Assembly: GCF_023634765.1 (NCBI RefSeq)
Contig: NZ_JAMLFX010000001.1
Coordinates: forward strand, 24,370 to 88,369
Length of the DNA: 64,000 bases
DNA from: Pseudomonas sp. AKS31
GTDB lineage: Bacteria; Pseudomonadota; Gammaproteobacteria; Pseudomonadales; Pseudomonadaceae
Direction: 5' to 3'
This document shows positions 1-9,381 of this stretch, piece by piece. A model generated the notes under the pieces. It saw only the letters and a program-made list of their open reading frames with translations, was not told the DNA's origin and searched no databases. How positions within the stretch are numbered: position 1 is the stretch's first letter; each line of letters opens with the position of its first letter. A program made the translations under genes and the position numbers.

Positions 1-1462
1 CACTCAGGTTTCGATCCATCGTATAACTGCATAGCGTCAATGGCAGTGCCTGTATGGGGATGTAAAACCCGTCGTCGACTTTGCTGTAGCGCTCGGGATT
101 GATTTGCGCGCAATGGGTTGTTTCTGCGGGACCCGTGTAGATCCGGGTCCAGAGATTGCGATCCGCCTCTTCACGGTATTTGATAAAGAGGTAATCGCCG
201 TCAGGCTCGACTGTGAGCGTCGGTGCTGGTAATTGCACCGGAACCGGCGTGACGACTCTGGCGGCGAGAATCTGGGCGTTTCCAAGCAGTCCGCTATCGG
301 ATTGTTGATCGGTTGAGTTCACACCTATCAAACATAAATAATACAGGCCGGCTTCCTGGCCAATCTCTGATTGCAGGTTCGCATCGACTGTACTGATTGG
401 GTCGCTGTATTGGTCAGGCGAATAACAAGCCTGTGCATGACGAACAGTCTTGAACCGGTAGAACCCGGTACTCATCGAAAAAGAAATATCCCACTTCGGT
501 ATTTGTTGTGCGGCACTGGCCGGTGCTTTGTGCAGTCCGATATCTGTAATTGCTCTTGAATTCAGTCTGAGCTTGAAGTTTGAGTTTGGGCTGACTGCGC
601 AGGTTTCTTTGTCGAGGCTGAAGTTGCCATTGGTGAAACAAGTGGTCAGATAGTCGACAGGAAAACTCTGGCTCGCTTGATGCGGCAGCAAGGATTTGTT
701 TAGGTTATCGCTACACAGTCCATGCCAGAAACACAAGTCGTCCGAGGATATGCCATAAGTGGTGCCGGATAATATGCCGGTGACTTCTCCTGTTGTCATA
801 TCGATCACCGGAGCACCTGAGGAACCAGGTTCAATACCTTTGCAGTTTTGTTTCTGGTAGTCGGTGTGAACGTTAAGATACTTGATCAGGGTGGTATGGG
901 TCGGTTCTTGCGTACAAGTCGAAAGCCTAAGGCCCGGCGCAGAGGCTGGCGCGCCTACCAGGTTTACCTGACTGACGTTGCGCGGCGCTGCCGCCGCGAG
1001 TTTGAGCGGGGTTATTCCGTCTTTTAGCAGGCTGTCCAGTGAGGTGCGTAACTGCAAGATTGCGATATCCGTACTGGCGAAGCTGGCCCAGTTGACCTTG
1101 TCGATGTCATAGCGTCTGGCGCCTGCGAGCGTGTCATGGAAAAAGTTGAATTGCATCTGACCTTGGTAGGCAACATCAGCTGTTGTGCCGACTTTTATAG
1201 ACGTGCAATGCGCGTTGGTCATTATGTAAGCAGGCCCGGTTGCTTCTTTGCCCCTTTCGCGAGTGTCGATCAGGAACGCACTGCAGTAAGCTCTGTCACC
1301 TTTGAAAATCTTGCCAATACCATTCCAGTGATTAAATTCGCCATTCGCGTTACTTAACAGGATTGCCTCCGGTGCTTCATTCGGGAAACGCGCGCAGGAA
1401 ATCAGAGGAAGTGTCACTGCTATAGCTGAACACGCAAAAAGTATTCTGGCTTTGTTAATCAT
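1..1462 (-). CDS. Secreted trypsin-like (S1) serine protease, 3' end outside window
   Basis: A leftward reading frame stays open from an ATG at 1462 to the window edge (487 codons), so the C-terminus is missing. Residues 1–22 are hydrophobic and end in L-I-S-C, a possible lipobox, so it may be an exported lipoprotein. A full S1 triad is visible: His85 in TNAHC, Asp132 in STDIAIL and Ser215 in PGSSGAP, a variant of GDSGGP. More than 250 residues follow the catalytic domain with no family I recognise. The 5' side is the non-coding gap before a rightward solute-binding protein gene. Protease class is well supported; substrate is unknown. Confidence 0.85.
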   Translation of the reverse strand, partial: MINKARILFACSAIAVTLPLISCARFPNEAPEAILLSNANGEFNHWNGIGKIFKGDRAYCSAFLIDTRERGKEATGPAYIMTNAHCTSIKVGTTADVAYQGQMQFNFFHDTLAGARRYDIDKVNWASFASTDIAILQLRTSLDSLLKDGITPLKLAAAAPRNVSQVNLVGAPASAPGLRLSTCTQEPTHTTLIKYLNVHTDYQKQNCKGIEPGSSGAPVIDMTTGEVTGILSGTTYGISSDDLCFWHGLCSDNLNKSLLPHQASQSFPVDYLTTCFTNGNFSLDKETCAVSPNSNFKLRLNSRAITDIGLHKAPASAAQQIPKWDISFSMSTGFYRFKTVRHAQACYSPDQYSDPISTVDANLQSEIGQEAGLYYLCLIGVNSTDQQSDSGLLGNAQILAARVVTPVPVQLPAPTLTVEPDGDYLFIKYREEADRNLWTRIYTGPAETTHCAQINPERYSKVDDGFYIPIQALPLTLCSYTMDRNLS

Positions 1463-1777
1463 GATCAATCCTTGATCGTGTTGGAAAAGTTAATGGAGTG
1501 GTTTTTAGTTTAATGTGTTCTGTGGCTAGGTGTGCTTTGGCTTATATGACTTGTTGTAAGTGCTGTCGTCTTCCAGTTTGTTATTTCATGTTGGTGGCTT
1601 CTGCAGGATTGTTTGATTCGCCAAAAAACTGCTCTTTCGCATGCGCTCTTTCTTCTTTGGTTTTCCAGCGCGTGCGGGTGCTTTTTCAGGAGTCAGGGTC
1701 GAAAACCATACAGGCCAGTGGACACCATGGCGCACCCAAGGCACTCTTGGGCACGCCATGGATTCCGGTAGCCCGAC
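1463..1777. other. Intergenic gap between divergent genes
   Basis: No credible gene here: the possible frames are short and lack ribosome-binding sites. The left part is visibly AT-richer than the flanks and probably holds the promoter of the leftward protease gene. The right end carries a strong inverted repeat, listed separately. Confidence 0.6.
1725..1761 (+). promoter_or_regulatory. Long inverted repeat in leader of solute-binding protein gene
   Basis: Arms CCATGGCG and CGCCATGG are perfect complements. A second pair, CCCAAG and CTTGGG, nests inside across a 2x2 internal loop. The structure ends 16 bases before the ATG at 1778 and has no T-run, so it does not look like a terminator. It could be an operator or an RNA hairpin affecting translation. 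Confidence 0.45.
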
Positions 1778-2533
1778 ATGATCAAACGCCTGCTTCTTGT
1801 TCTCGCCAGCGCCTCGATGTTGCTCATCAACACAGCCCGCGCCGAAAACAGTCCCGACACCGATCTGGTGCTTCTCACCGAAAACTTCCCGCCGTACAAC
1901 ATGGCGAAGAACGGCAAGAATTTCGCCCAAGGCGAGAACATCAATGGCATCGCTACCGACATCGTGCGTGAAGTGTTCCAGCGTGCCGGTATCACCTACA
2001 GCCTGACCCTGCGTTTCCCTTGGGAGCGCGTGTACAAACTGGCACTGGAGAATCCCGGATACGGCGCCTTTGTGATGGCGCGTTTGCCGGACCGCGAAAA
2101 ACTCTTCAAATGGGTCGGCCCGATCGGTCCGGATGACTGGATCATGTTGGCCAAGGCCGACAGCAAGATCACCCTCGAAACCCTCAATGACGCACGCAAG
2201 TACAAGATCGGTGCCTACAAAGGCGATGCGATTGCCGAGACACTGACCAAACAAGGTCTGAAACCGATAGTGGTGCTGCGCGATCAGGACAACGCGAAGA
2301 AACTGGTCAATGGTCAGATCGACCTGTGGGCCACGGGTGATCCTGCCGGGCGTTATCTCGCGCGGCAGGATGGCGTCACCGGTCTCAAGACCGTACTGCG
2401 CTTCAACAGCGCAGAGTTGTATCTGGCGCTGAACAAGGATGTCTCCGACGAAGTCGTCGCCAAGCTTCAGGCCGCGCTGGATCAATTGCGCAAAGAAGGT
2501 GTGGTGGACGAGATCATGGGGCGGTATCTGTAG
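1778..2533 (+). CDS. Periplasmic solute-binding protein, SBP_bac_3-like (ABC-type)
   Basis: 251 residues. A signal peptide (MIKRLLLVLASASMLL, then ARA before ENS) precedes one SBP_bac_3-like domain with the usual early block TENFPPYNM, a GIATDIVREVF helix and a late LWATGDPAGRYLA segment. No permease or ATPase gene adjoins it, so it is an orphan receptor. In pseudomonads such proteins may work with a distant ABC system or as a sensor. The ligand cannot be read from sequence; an amino acid or similar polar compound is likely. The start has only a weak ribosome-binding site and sits just after a strong hairpin. The 3' end overlaps the convergent Vps62-like gene by 20 bases. Confidence 0.82.
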   Translation: MIKRLLLVLASASMLLINTARAENSPDTDLVLLTENFPPYNMAKNGKNFAQGENINGIATDIVREVFQRAGITYSLTLRFPWERVYKLALENPGYGAFVMARLPDREKLFKWVGPIGPDDWIMLAKADSKITLETLNDARKYKIGAYKGDAIAETLTKQGLKPIVVLRDQDNAKKLVNGQIDLWATGDPAGRYLARQDGVTGLKTVLRFNSAELYLALNKDVSDEVVAKLQAALDQLRKEGVVDEIMGRYL

Positions 2534-3911
2534 CGGCTGGCAGCTCCGGCACTACTGGCGCTGCGCTGACTTCGTCGTCTGCCAAAGGCGCCTGCGCAAT
2601 CAGCTCCACAACTGGCTCCGGCGCAGCAACGACAACTGGCTCAGGCGCAGGAAGGATAACGGCCTCAGGCTCCGTCGGCGCGTGCTGGCTGATGTGCAAG
2701 CTGCTGCCATCGGTGTAGCTGAAAGTATTGGTCACGGATGTGCCGTCTGCGCGCAGCAGTCGGTATTCGCTCTGCATCAGATAAGCTGCCACGGACCTGT
2801 TTTTGTCCACGACGGCGACCACTTCAATCGCCGCTGCGTTGAGCCATTCGTTCGAGTGTATTTCACATTGGGTGAAGTCATGGTCCAGCCGCGCAGAAAA
2901 CAGCAGTGGGTCTTGCAGGTTGGTCTGCCATTGCGCTCCGAACTCGACAGAAGTGGTTTGGGTGAATGCCTGCAGGCTTCCCGCTTGCTGCGCGCGCGGC
3001 GCTGTCCATCTGCAAATCCGGCTCTGGTTCTCGGTGTTGTTGGCGTAGCCGACGAGCAAGTACTGATCCGTGCGTTCCAGAAGGTAGAAGGGCGAGCGGC
3101 TGAGTTGCTCGAGACGGGAGAAGCGCGGATCCCTGATCGTGAACCAGGGCAGGATGGCGATGTAAGAAGGATTGTCCGGCGAAACCACAGGTGCCGGCGT
3201 TTCTGCGCAAAGCAAGGGTGCCATCGGGCGCGGGTTGACCTGAAGCCCGATCTTCAGGCGCAAGCAGTAGACCGGGAAATTTGCCGGTTTGTTGTAGTCG
3301 CTCAATCCGACAAAGCTGCCGGATGCCAGGTGGATTTCACCCGGTGCGGCGACGGGAGGAACGGCACTCCAGGTACTGACGCGCCGGCGAGCGCCACTGC
3401 CCTTGTCGTCCCAGGCCAGGTCGCTGCTATTGGAGGCGATGATCAAGTCCTCCCGGACGCACCTGACAGCATTGAACGAGGGTTTTTCGTGGTCGCTCGA
3501 ACACACCGATCCCAAGGCTACATAGCCTTCGGGGGGAATAGGTCGCCAGATCGACAGGTCTCTTTTCGAGCCTGAGCCAGAATCCTTCCAGATCAACTCG
3601 TAATCGTCCGGGCGGCGCAGTGCCTTGCCTTTAGTGGGATCAGAGCTTGCAGTATCAGCTTCGCAAACGACTGCTACCACTCTGTTGCCGTTGATATTGC
3701 CGTGGCCTCTTGCAACGACGTCGCCCAAGGGGAAATAGCCTGGCAGCGCATCAGGAGCAGGGGTGGGGTGCCAAAAGGACGCCGGTTTTGCCCGTAAGCC
3801 GTCGGTGTCCCAGATTCGGAGATATTCTGTTGTGAAGCTGATCAGCAGGTTGTCGATTCTGATCGGTTCGATTCGCCCGGCAGGCGGGCTGATCGGGGTA
3901 TTGGTTGTCAT
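2514..3911 (-). CDS. Vps62-related (DUF946-like) protein
   Basis: 465 residues with no signal peptide. The first 230 residues contain the repeated pattern typical of Vps62/DUF946 proteins, an aromatic-x-P-x-P-P block followed by Gly-Tyr and Leu-Gly: FWHPTPAPDALPGYFPLGDV, then IWRPIPPEGYVALGSV, then a divergent third copy near STWSAVPP. A middle region of unknown class follows. The last 60 residues are low complexity, rich in Pro, Ala, Val and Glu. Vps62-like proteins are best known in fungi and plants and are sporadic in bacteria, so the gene may be horizontally acquired. Its role is unknown; a secreted or host-directed function is only a guess. Confidence 0.7.
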   Translation of the reverse strand: MTTNTPISPPAGRIEPIRIDNLLISFTTEYLRIWDTDGLRAKPASFWHPTPAPDALPGYFPLGDVVARGHGNINGNRVVAVVCEADTASSDPTKGKALRRPDDYELIWKDSGSGSKRDLSIWRPIPPEGYVALGSVCSSDHEKPSFNAVRCVREDLIIASNSSDLAWDDKGSGARRRVSTWSAVPPVAAPGEIHLASGSFVGLSDYNKPANFPVYCLRLKIGLQVNPRPMAPLLCAETPAPVVSPDNPSYIAILPWFTIRDPRFSRLEQLSRSPFYLLERTDQYLLVGYANNTENQSRICRWTAPRAQQAGSLQAFTQTTSVEFGAQWQTNLQDPLLFSARLDHDFTQCEIHSNEWLNAAAIEVVAVVDKNRSVAAYLMQSEYRLLRADGTSVTNTFSYTDGSSLHISQHAPTEPEAVILPAPEPVVVAAPEPVVELIAQAPLADDEVSAAPVVPELPAATDTAP

Positions 3912-4029
3912 GGTTACTCCTGATAGTGAGAAGACGACTCGAGGCAGTCGTGACCTGTTGCAGGTCTCACTATCCGGAAAGGGGGCAGGTGTCTGGCGGT
4001 AACTATGTATTGAGCAACGTTACCGGGTA

Positions 4030-4806
4030 TTACCGATAAACCCCGTCTTTACCATGACCGACCATGGCGCGATTGCTGCGCACGCTGATCATTTGCTTGA
4101 TATCGATCCACTCGATGCCCTGAGCCTTCAGCTTCGGCAATTCGCGCTCAAGCACCGCCAGTGTTTGCGGATACGGATGGCCGATCATCACCGCCGAACC
4201 CTGCTTGCGCGCCAAATCGATCGCGGTCTGCAACTGCGTGTAGATCGCCGCTTCGGTGCGTTCGTCATCAAGGAACACGTCCCGCGAGACACTGGCCAGA
4301 TCGATCTTCTGCGCCTGCTGTGCGGCCACGGTCTGGGCGCTGGTGCGGCTGTCGACGAAGAACTTGTGGCGACGCTGCAACTCACCCATCAGCCACGCCA
4401 TGGCCACGGGTTGCGCAGTCATGCGGCTGCCCATGTGGTTATTGATGCCGGCGGTGTACGGGACCATTTTGAATGCGGCATTGAGGCGTTTTTCCAGCTC
4501 TTCGATGGGCAGTTCGGGGTGCCATGCATAGGGTCCGGTGGCCGGGTCCATCGGCATGTGCAGGATGACGATCTTGCCGGCGCGATGGGCCTCGCGGGCA
4601 AATTCGGTGGCGTGCGGAGTATCCGGCATGATCGCCGTGGTCACCGGGCCGGGCAGGGCCAGCACACGGCGATCCCGGGGCAGGTTCTGCCCCAGGTCGT
4701 CGATGATCAGTGTCAGGTAGGCGTTGTGTGGCTTTGGGCTGGCGGGCTCTGCGTGAGCAGCACCCGCCAGACAGCACAACAGAACGAAGACGAAACGCAG
4801 CGACAT
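4030..4806 (-). CDS. Divergent polysaccharide deacetylase family protein (YibQ-like)
   Basis: About 258 residues. A signal peptide (MSLRFVFVLLCCLAGAAHA) leads into a divergent polysaccharide-deacetylase (DUF610) domain with LTLIIDDLGQN, GPVTTAIMPDTPH, HMPMDP and INNHMGSRMT. The family shares the NodB fold; substrate is not established, but a periplasmic envelope glycan is assumed. The ATG at 4806 is two bases past the ctpA stop; a TTG at 4812 would overlap that stop. It follows ctpA and envC in the same direction, so it is probably the last gene of an envelope operon. The order ctpA then deacetylase is conserved in Pseudomonas. Confidence 0.88.
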   Translation of the reverse strand: MSLRFVFVLLCCLAGAAHAEPASPKPHNAYLTLIIDDLGQNLPRDRRVLALPGPVTTAIMPDTPHATEFAREAHRAGKIVILHMPMDPATGPYAWHPELPIEELEKRLNAAFKMVPYTAGINNHMGSRMTAQPVAMAWLMGELQRRHKFFVDSRTSAQTVAAQQAQKIDLASVSRDVFLDDERTEAAIYTQLQTAIDLARKQGSAVMIGHPYPQTLAVLERELPKLKAQGIEWIDIKQMISVRSNRAMVGHGKDGVYR

Positions 4807-4808
4807 CC

Positions 4809-6128
4809 TCAACGGCCGGACGTGATGCTCAGCCCTTTGAGCAGGCTCAGGGCCTGGGCCAATTGGTAATCGTCATCCTGCGGCATGGCCTTGGCCTTGC
4901 CGCCGGAACCGCTCGGCTTGTCTGCGCCGCCGTTGCCGTTGCCCAGGTGACCTTGCAGATCGGCTTCCTTGAAGTAATCGCCATCGGCCTCGCTGGTGAT
5001 CTTGGCCTTGCGCACTTCGATGTCCGGAACGATGCCTTGCGCCTGAATGGAACGGCCATTCGGCGTGAAGTACAGCGCCGTGGTGATTTTCAGTGCGCGG
5101 TCGTTGTTCAGCGGCAGCACGGTTTGTACCGAGCCTTTGCCGAAACTGGTGGTGCCCATGACTACCGCACGTTTCTGATCCTGCAGAGCGCCGGCGACGA
5201 TTTCCGACGCCGAGGCGCTGCCACCGTTGATCAGCACGACCATCGGCACCGCTTCGCTTTCGTCTTTGCCGGTGGCCGAGAAGCGCAGTTCGGAGTTGGC
5301 GATGCGGCCTTTGGTGTAGACGATCAGGCCTTTGGTGATGAAGTGGTCGACCACCTCCACCGCGGCCTGCAACACGCCGCCCGGGTTGTTGCGCAGGTCG
5401 AGAATGATGCCGTTGAGCTTCTTGCCGTTGTCCTTGCGCAGCTTGGCCAGGGCCTTGGAGACCTCTTCGCCGGTCTTGACCTGAAACTGGGTGATGCGGA
5501 TATACGCATAGCCGGTTTCCAGCAATTGCGCCTTGACGCTCTTCACCTGAATCACTGCGCGCGCCAGGGTCACATCGAACGGCGTGCCGCCGTCGCGGAC
5601 CAGGGTCAGAGTGATTTTCTGGCCGATCTTGCCGCGCATCTTGTCCACGGCTTCGGTCATGGTCTGGCCGCGCGTTGGCTGGCCGTTGATCTTGACGATG
5701 AAGTCACCGGCCTGAATGCCGGCCTTCGACGCTGGAGTGTCGTCGATAGGCGAGACAACTTTGATGAAGCCGTCTTCCGCGCCGACTTCGATGCCCAGGC
5801 CGCCGAACTCACCGCTGGTGCTTTCCTGCAGCTCGGTGAAATCTTCAGGGCCAAGATAAGCCGAGTGCGGATCAAGGTTGCTGAGCATGCCCTTGATCGC
5901 GTTTTCCAGCAGAGTCTTGTCGTCCACCGGCTCGACGTAGGCGGCTTTGATCCGGTCCATGACCTCGGCAAAGGTGCGCAACTCTTCCAGCGGCAATGGC
6001 GCCTTGGAAGTCGCGGCAGTGCCTGCCGGAGCGACGGCCGGGGCCGGTTGAGCGGCGAACGCCAGAGGCGCGCCGATCACCAGGGCGATCGTCAGGGCCA
6101 GCGAGGTAAGGCGGGACAAATGCAGCAT
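4809..6128 (-). CDS. ctpA: Carboxyl-terminal processing protease, S41 family
   Basis: 439 residues. Signal peptide (LALTIALVIGAPLAFA), then a PDZ domain near residues 95–180 (GGLGIEVGAEDG, AGIQAGDFIVKINGQP) and an S41 catalytic domain. The Ser/Lys dyad lies in GGSASASEIVAGAL and SFGKGSVQT. CtpA-type proteases act in the periplasm and in Pseudomonas degrade peptidoglycan hydrolases with a lipoprotein partner. It sits between envC and the deacetylase, 31 bases after the envC stop, which fits a cell-wall remodelling operon. Family assignment is firm. Confidence 0.95.
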   Translation of the reverse strand: MLHLSRLTSLALTIALVIGAPLAFAAQPAPAVAPAGTAATSKAPLPLEELRTFAEVMDRIKAAYVEPVDDKTLLENAIKGMLSNLDPHSAYLGPEDFTELQESTSGEFGGLGIEVGAEDGFIKVVSPIDDTPASKAGIQAGDFIVKINGQPTRGQTMTEAVDKMRGKIGQKITLTLVRDGGTPFDVTLARAVIQVKSVKAQLLETGYAYIRITQFQVKTGEEVSKALAKLRKDNGKKLNGIILDLRNNPGGVLQAAVEVVDHFITKGLIVYTKGRIANSELRFSATGKDESEAVPMVVLINGGSASASEIVAGALQDQKRAVVMGTTSFGKGSVQTVLPLNNDRALKITTALYFTPNGRSIQAQGIVPDIEVRKAKITSEADGDYFKEADLQGHLGNGNGGADKPSGSGGKAKAMPQDDDYQLAQALSLLKGLSITSGR

Positions 6129-6159
6129 GTCGAACGAACTCCTTAATTAGGCGGTGCGC

Positions 6160-7446
6160 TTATCCTTGCGCACGACACCATTGCGCCGGATCACTCGGGT
6201 GACCCTGCTGACGAATTGCGAAATACAGCGCTGGTGTGTCCTGGCCGCCACTGTTTCCGACAGTGGAGATGGACTCACCGGCTTTAACCACGTCACCGGC
6301 CGACTTGAGCAGCGTCTGGTTGTGACCATAAAGACTCAGAAAGCCGTTGCCGTGATCGAGGATCACCAGCAGCCCGGCACCGCGCAGCCAGTCGGCGAAC
6401 ACCACGCGACCACCGTGTACGGCGTGCACCTGGCTGCCGGCGGAGGCGCTGATCATCACGCCGTCCCACTTGGTGCGGGCGTCGTCGCCACGGCTTTCGC
6501 CGAAGCGTGCCAATAATCGACCATCAACCGGCCACGGAAGTTTTCCCCGGGTTGCAGCAAAAGGGCCACCGAAGGTCTCGCCGCTGCTGGAAACCAGTGC
6601 GCCGGGAGTGGATCTGGCGGGTTTTCGTGGGGCGTCGCTGTTTTCAGCCTGCGCCTCACGCAAACGCTTTTTTTCTGCTTCCTGCTGGGCGATCAGCGCT
6701 TTCTGCCGCGCTTCTTCTGCCTCACGGGCCTGGCGGGCCAGGGTTTCTTCAATGGTTTTAAGGACTTTAGACAGGTCTGCCTGATCCTGCTCGCGGGCGG
6801 CGAGTTTCTGGTCGCGGGCCTTCACGTCATCGTTGAGTCTGGCGAGCACCTGCTGGCGTTCCTTGCGGACTTTTTCCAGTTCGTCGCGCTGGGTATCGAG
6901 GCTGCTTTTCTGCACCAGCAATTGCGCCTGCTGGGCGGCAATGTCTTTTTCGACATTGGCCAGTTGGCGCAGGGTTTCGTTGAAGTTCTTCAGCTGTTCC
7001 AGGCGGGCCTGGCTCAGGTAATCGTAATAGGTGAGGGTGCGGGCGAATTTCTCGGGATTCTGCTGGTTCAGCAGCAGCTTGAGGTATTCCTGACGACCGT
7101 TCTGATAGGCCGCTCGGGCCTGAATGGCGATCAGTCGCTGTTGTTCAGTGCGCGCGCTCTGGAGTTTTTTTTTCTCTGCATCGAGTCGTTGCAGCTCGGA
7201 TTCGCTTTTCTGCAGTTCTTTCTGCAGCGCGTCGACCTGCTTCTGCAGCTTGCCCAGCTCGGTTTCAGTGCCCTTGAGTTCTTTCTGCACGCCGGACTTT
7301 TCTTCCTGAACTTTGCTCAGCAGCTTTTTCAGCTCGGCAATGTCCTGACGCGTGGCGTCCAACTGTTGTTGGGTTTGCGTGCGCTCGTCAGCGAAAGCCG
7401 GTTGGAGCAGGCAGGTCAGAGCAAGGGCGATCAGGACGCGAAGCAT
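6160..7446 (-). CDS. envC: Murein hydrolase activator EnvC-like protein
   Basis: 428 residues from the ATG at 7446, chosen because a clean signal peptide follows (MLRVLIALALTCLLQPAFA). Residues about 22–270 are almost continuous coiled coil rich in Gln, Glu, Lys and Leu. The C-terminal 120 residues form an M23/LytM domain, but the zinc-binding HxH is replaced by ALYFAIR, so the domain is degenerate as in true EnvC. EnvC proteins do not cut peptidoglycan; they activate amidases at the division site. The frame stays open upstream to 7581 but that stretch lacks a ribosome-binding site and looks non-coding. Confidence 0.92.
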   Translation of the reverse strand: MLRVLIALALTCLLQPAFADERTQTQQQLDATRQDIAELKKLLSKVQEEKSGVQKELKGTETELGKLQKQVDALQKELQKSESELQRLDAEKKKLQSARTEQQRLIAIQARAAYQNGRQEYLKLLLNQQNPEKFARTLTYYDYLSQARLEQLKNFNETLRQLANVEKDIAAQQAQLLVQKSSLDTQRDELEKVRKERQQVLARLNDDVKARDQKLAAREQDQADLSKVLKTIEETLARQAREAEEARQKALIAQQEAEKKRLREAQAENSDAPRKPARSTPGALVSSSGETFGGPFAATRGKLPWPVDGRLLARFGESRGDDARTKWDGVMISASAGSQVHAVHGGRVVFADWLRGAGLLVILDHGNGFLSLYGHNQTLLKSAGDVVKAGESISTVGNSGGQDTPALYFAIRQQGHPSDPAQWCRAQG

Positions 7447-7581
7447 AGGGGCGGGCGGCACCAGGGTAAGGGACGGCCTAGTATGCCCGCCCGAGGCTGC
7501 AAAAAAAACGCCCAATTGGGGCTGTGTGATAACTGGCTGTAGATACAGCCAAAAATAATCTCTGAAACGACCAAAAACCAT

Positions 7582-7671
7582 TGTGGGAGCTGGCTGGCCA
7601 GCGATAGCAATCTGACAGCCAACGACTATGTTGAATGAGCAGACGCTATCGCTGGCCAGCCAGCTCCCACA
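7582..7671. repeat. Paired REP element (REPIN), TGTGGGAGCTGG type
   Basis: Two inverted copies, TGTGGGAGCTGGCTGGCCAG at 7582 and its complement ending at 7671, flank about 36 bases. This arrangement matches REPINs of fluorescent pseudomonads. It lies between gpmI and envC, which run in the same direction, and may affect mRNA ends. Confidence 0.85.
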
Positions 7672-7698
7672 GGTTTTTGCGGTGTTTGATCTAGCGAA

Positions 7699-9228
7699 TT
7701 ACACCAGAATCGAAGTGCCGGTCATTTCCGCCGGTTTTTCCAGACCCAGCAGCATCAGCATGGTCGGTGCCACGTCCGCCAGTACACCGCCTTCACGCAC
7801 TTTCAGGTCACGCTTGCCGACATAAATGAACGGCACCGGCTCGGTGGTGTGCGCGGTGTGTGCCTGGCCAGTGGCTTCATCGGCCATTTGCTCGACGTTG
7901 CCGTGGTCTGCGGTGATCAGCGCTTCGCCACCTACCTTCTCCAGCGCTTCGACAATGCGACCGACGCAGGTGTCGAGGCATTCCACAGCCTTCACTGCGG
8001 CGTCGAACACGCCGCTGTGGCCGACCATGTCGCCGTTGGCGTAGTTGACCACGATCACGTCGTAACGCTGGTTTTCAATGGCGTCGACAATGCGGTCGGT
8101 GACCTCGGGTGCGCTCATTTCCGGCTGCAGGTCGTAGGTGGCAACTTTCGGCGATGGAATCAGGATGCGCTCTTCGCCGGGGAACGGTTCTTCGCGACCA
8201 CCGGAGAAGAAGAAGGTCACGTGGGCGTATTTCTCGGTTTCAGCGATGCGCAGCTGAGTTTTGCCGTTCTTCGCCAGATAGTCGCCGAGAACGTTCTCCA
8301 GGCTGCCCGCCGCGAACGCCGAGGGTGCAGGAATGCTCGCTGCGTATTGGGTCAGCATGACGAAACCAGCCAGTTTTGGCTGGCGTGCGCGTTCGAAGTC
8401 CTTGAAATCGTCTTCGACGAACACGCGAGTCAGTTCGCGGGCACGGTCGGCGCGGAAGTTCATGAACACCACGGCGTCGCCGTCTTCGACTTTTACCGGC
8501 TCACCGATGGTCGTGGCTTTGACGAATTCGTCGCTCTCACCGCGCGCATAAGCCGCCTCCAGACCTTCCTGGGCCGTGGCGGCGTGGAATTCGCTGTTGC
8601 CGTCGACGATCAGGTTGTAGGCCTGGGCGACGCGGTCCCAGCGGTTGTCACGGTCCATGGCGAAGTAGCGGCCGATGATGCTGGCGATGCGGCCCTTGCC
8701 GAGTGCCTGGAACGTTGCGTCAAGCAACTCGATCGACGACGCAGCGCTTTTTGGCGGCGTGTCACGGCCATCGAGGAAGGCGTGCAGGTAGATTTTTTCG
8801 GCGCCGCGCTTGAAGGCCAGTTCGGCCATGGCGATCAGGTGGTCCTGGTGGCTGTGCACGCCGCCATCGGACAGCAGGCCCATGAAGTGCACGGCTTTGC
8901 CGGCGGCCACGGCTTTATCCACGGCGGCGCAGATGGTCGGGTTCTCGAAGAACTCGCCGTCGCGGATCGCTTTGGTCACGCGGGTGAAGTCCTGATACAC
9001 CACGCGGCCGGCGCCAAGGTTCATGTGGCCGACCTCGGAGTTGCCCATCTGGCCGTCCGGCAGGCCGACGTCCATGCCGCTGCCCGAGATCAAGCCGTTC
9101 GGCACGGTGGCCCACAGGCGATCGAGAACAGGCTTCTTCGCCGCAAAAACGGCGTTGGATTCGGGGCTGTCGCTGTGACCGAAGCCGTCGAGAATCATCA
9201 GGACCAAAGGTTTAGGCGTGGTAGTCAT
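7699..9228 (-). CDS. gpmI: 2,3-bisphosphoglycerate-independent phosphoglycerate mutase
   Basis: 509 residues, normal length. It interconverts 3- and 2-phosphoglycerate in the cytoplasm using a phosphoserine intermediate and two metal ions. Visible motifs are LMILDGFGH (metal Asp), [17 protein letters not shown] (phosphorylated Ser), [11 protein letters not shown], and [10 protein letters not shown] near the C-terminus (metal Asp/His). The ATG at 9228 is preferred over an in-frame GTG at 9237 that lies against the presumed ribosome-binding GAG. It is divergent from the rhodanese–grxC–secB operon. Confidence 0.97.
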   Translation of the reverse strand: MTTTPKPLVLMILDGFGHSDSPESNAVFAAKKPVLDRLWATVPNGLISGSGMDVGLPDGQMGNSEVGHMNLGAGRVVYQDFTRVTKAIRDGEFFENPTICAAVDKAVAAGKAVHFMGLLSDGGVHSHQDHLIAMAELAFKRGAEKIYLHAFLDGRDTPPKSAASSIELLDATFQALGKGRIASIIGRYFAMDRDNRWDRVAQAYNLIVDGNSEFHAATAQEGLEAAYARGESDEFVKATTIGEPVKVEDGDAVVFMNFRADRARELTRVFVEDDFKDFERARQPKLAGFVMLTQYAASIPAPSAFAAGSLENVLGDYLAKNGKTQLRIAETEKYAHVTFFFSGGREEPFPGEERILIPSPKVATYDLQPEMSAPEVTDRIVDAIENQRYDVIVVNYANGDMVGHSGVFDAAVKAVECLDTCVGRIVEALEKVGGEALITADHGNVEQMADEATGQAHTAHTTEPVPFIYVGKRDLKVREGGVLADVAPTMLMLLGLEKPAEMTGTSILV

Positions 9229-9381
9229 GGAATCCACTCGTGGCTAATAAAGAAGAGGGCGATGGAAAAGGGAGTTGGAGTTTAAAGCTAAGTTCCGACC
9301 GCGTCACCGCCGGACGGGGTTTGGCCGACCATAGTGGCTGTGTATACTGGCCGACATTTTAACGCCCTGGAACCTCCTTCG

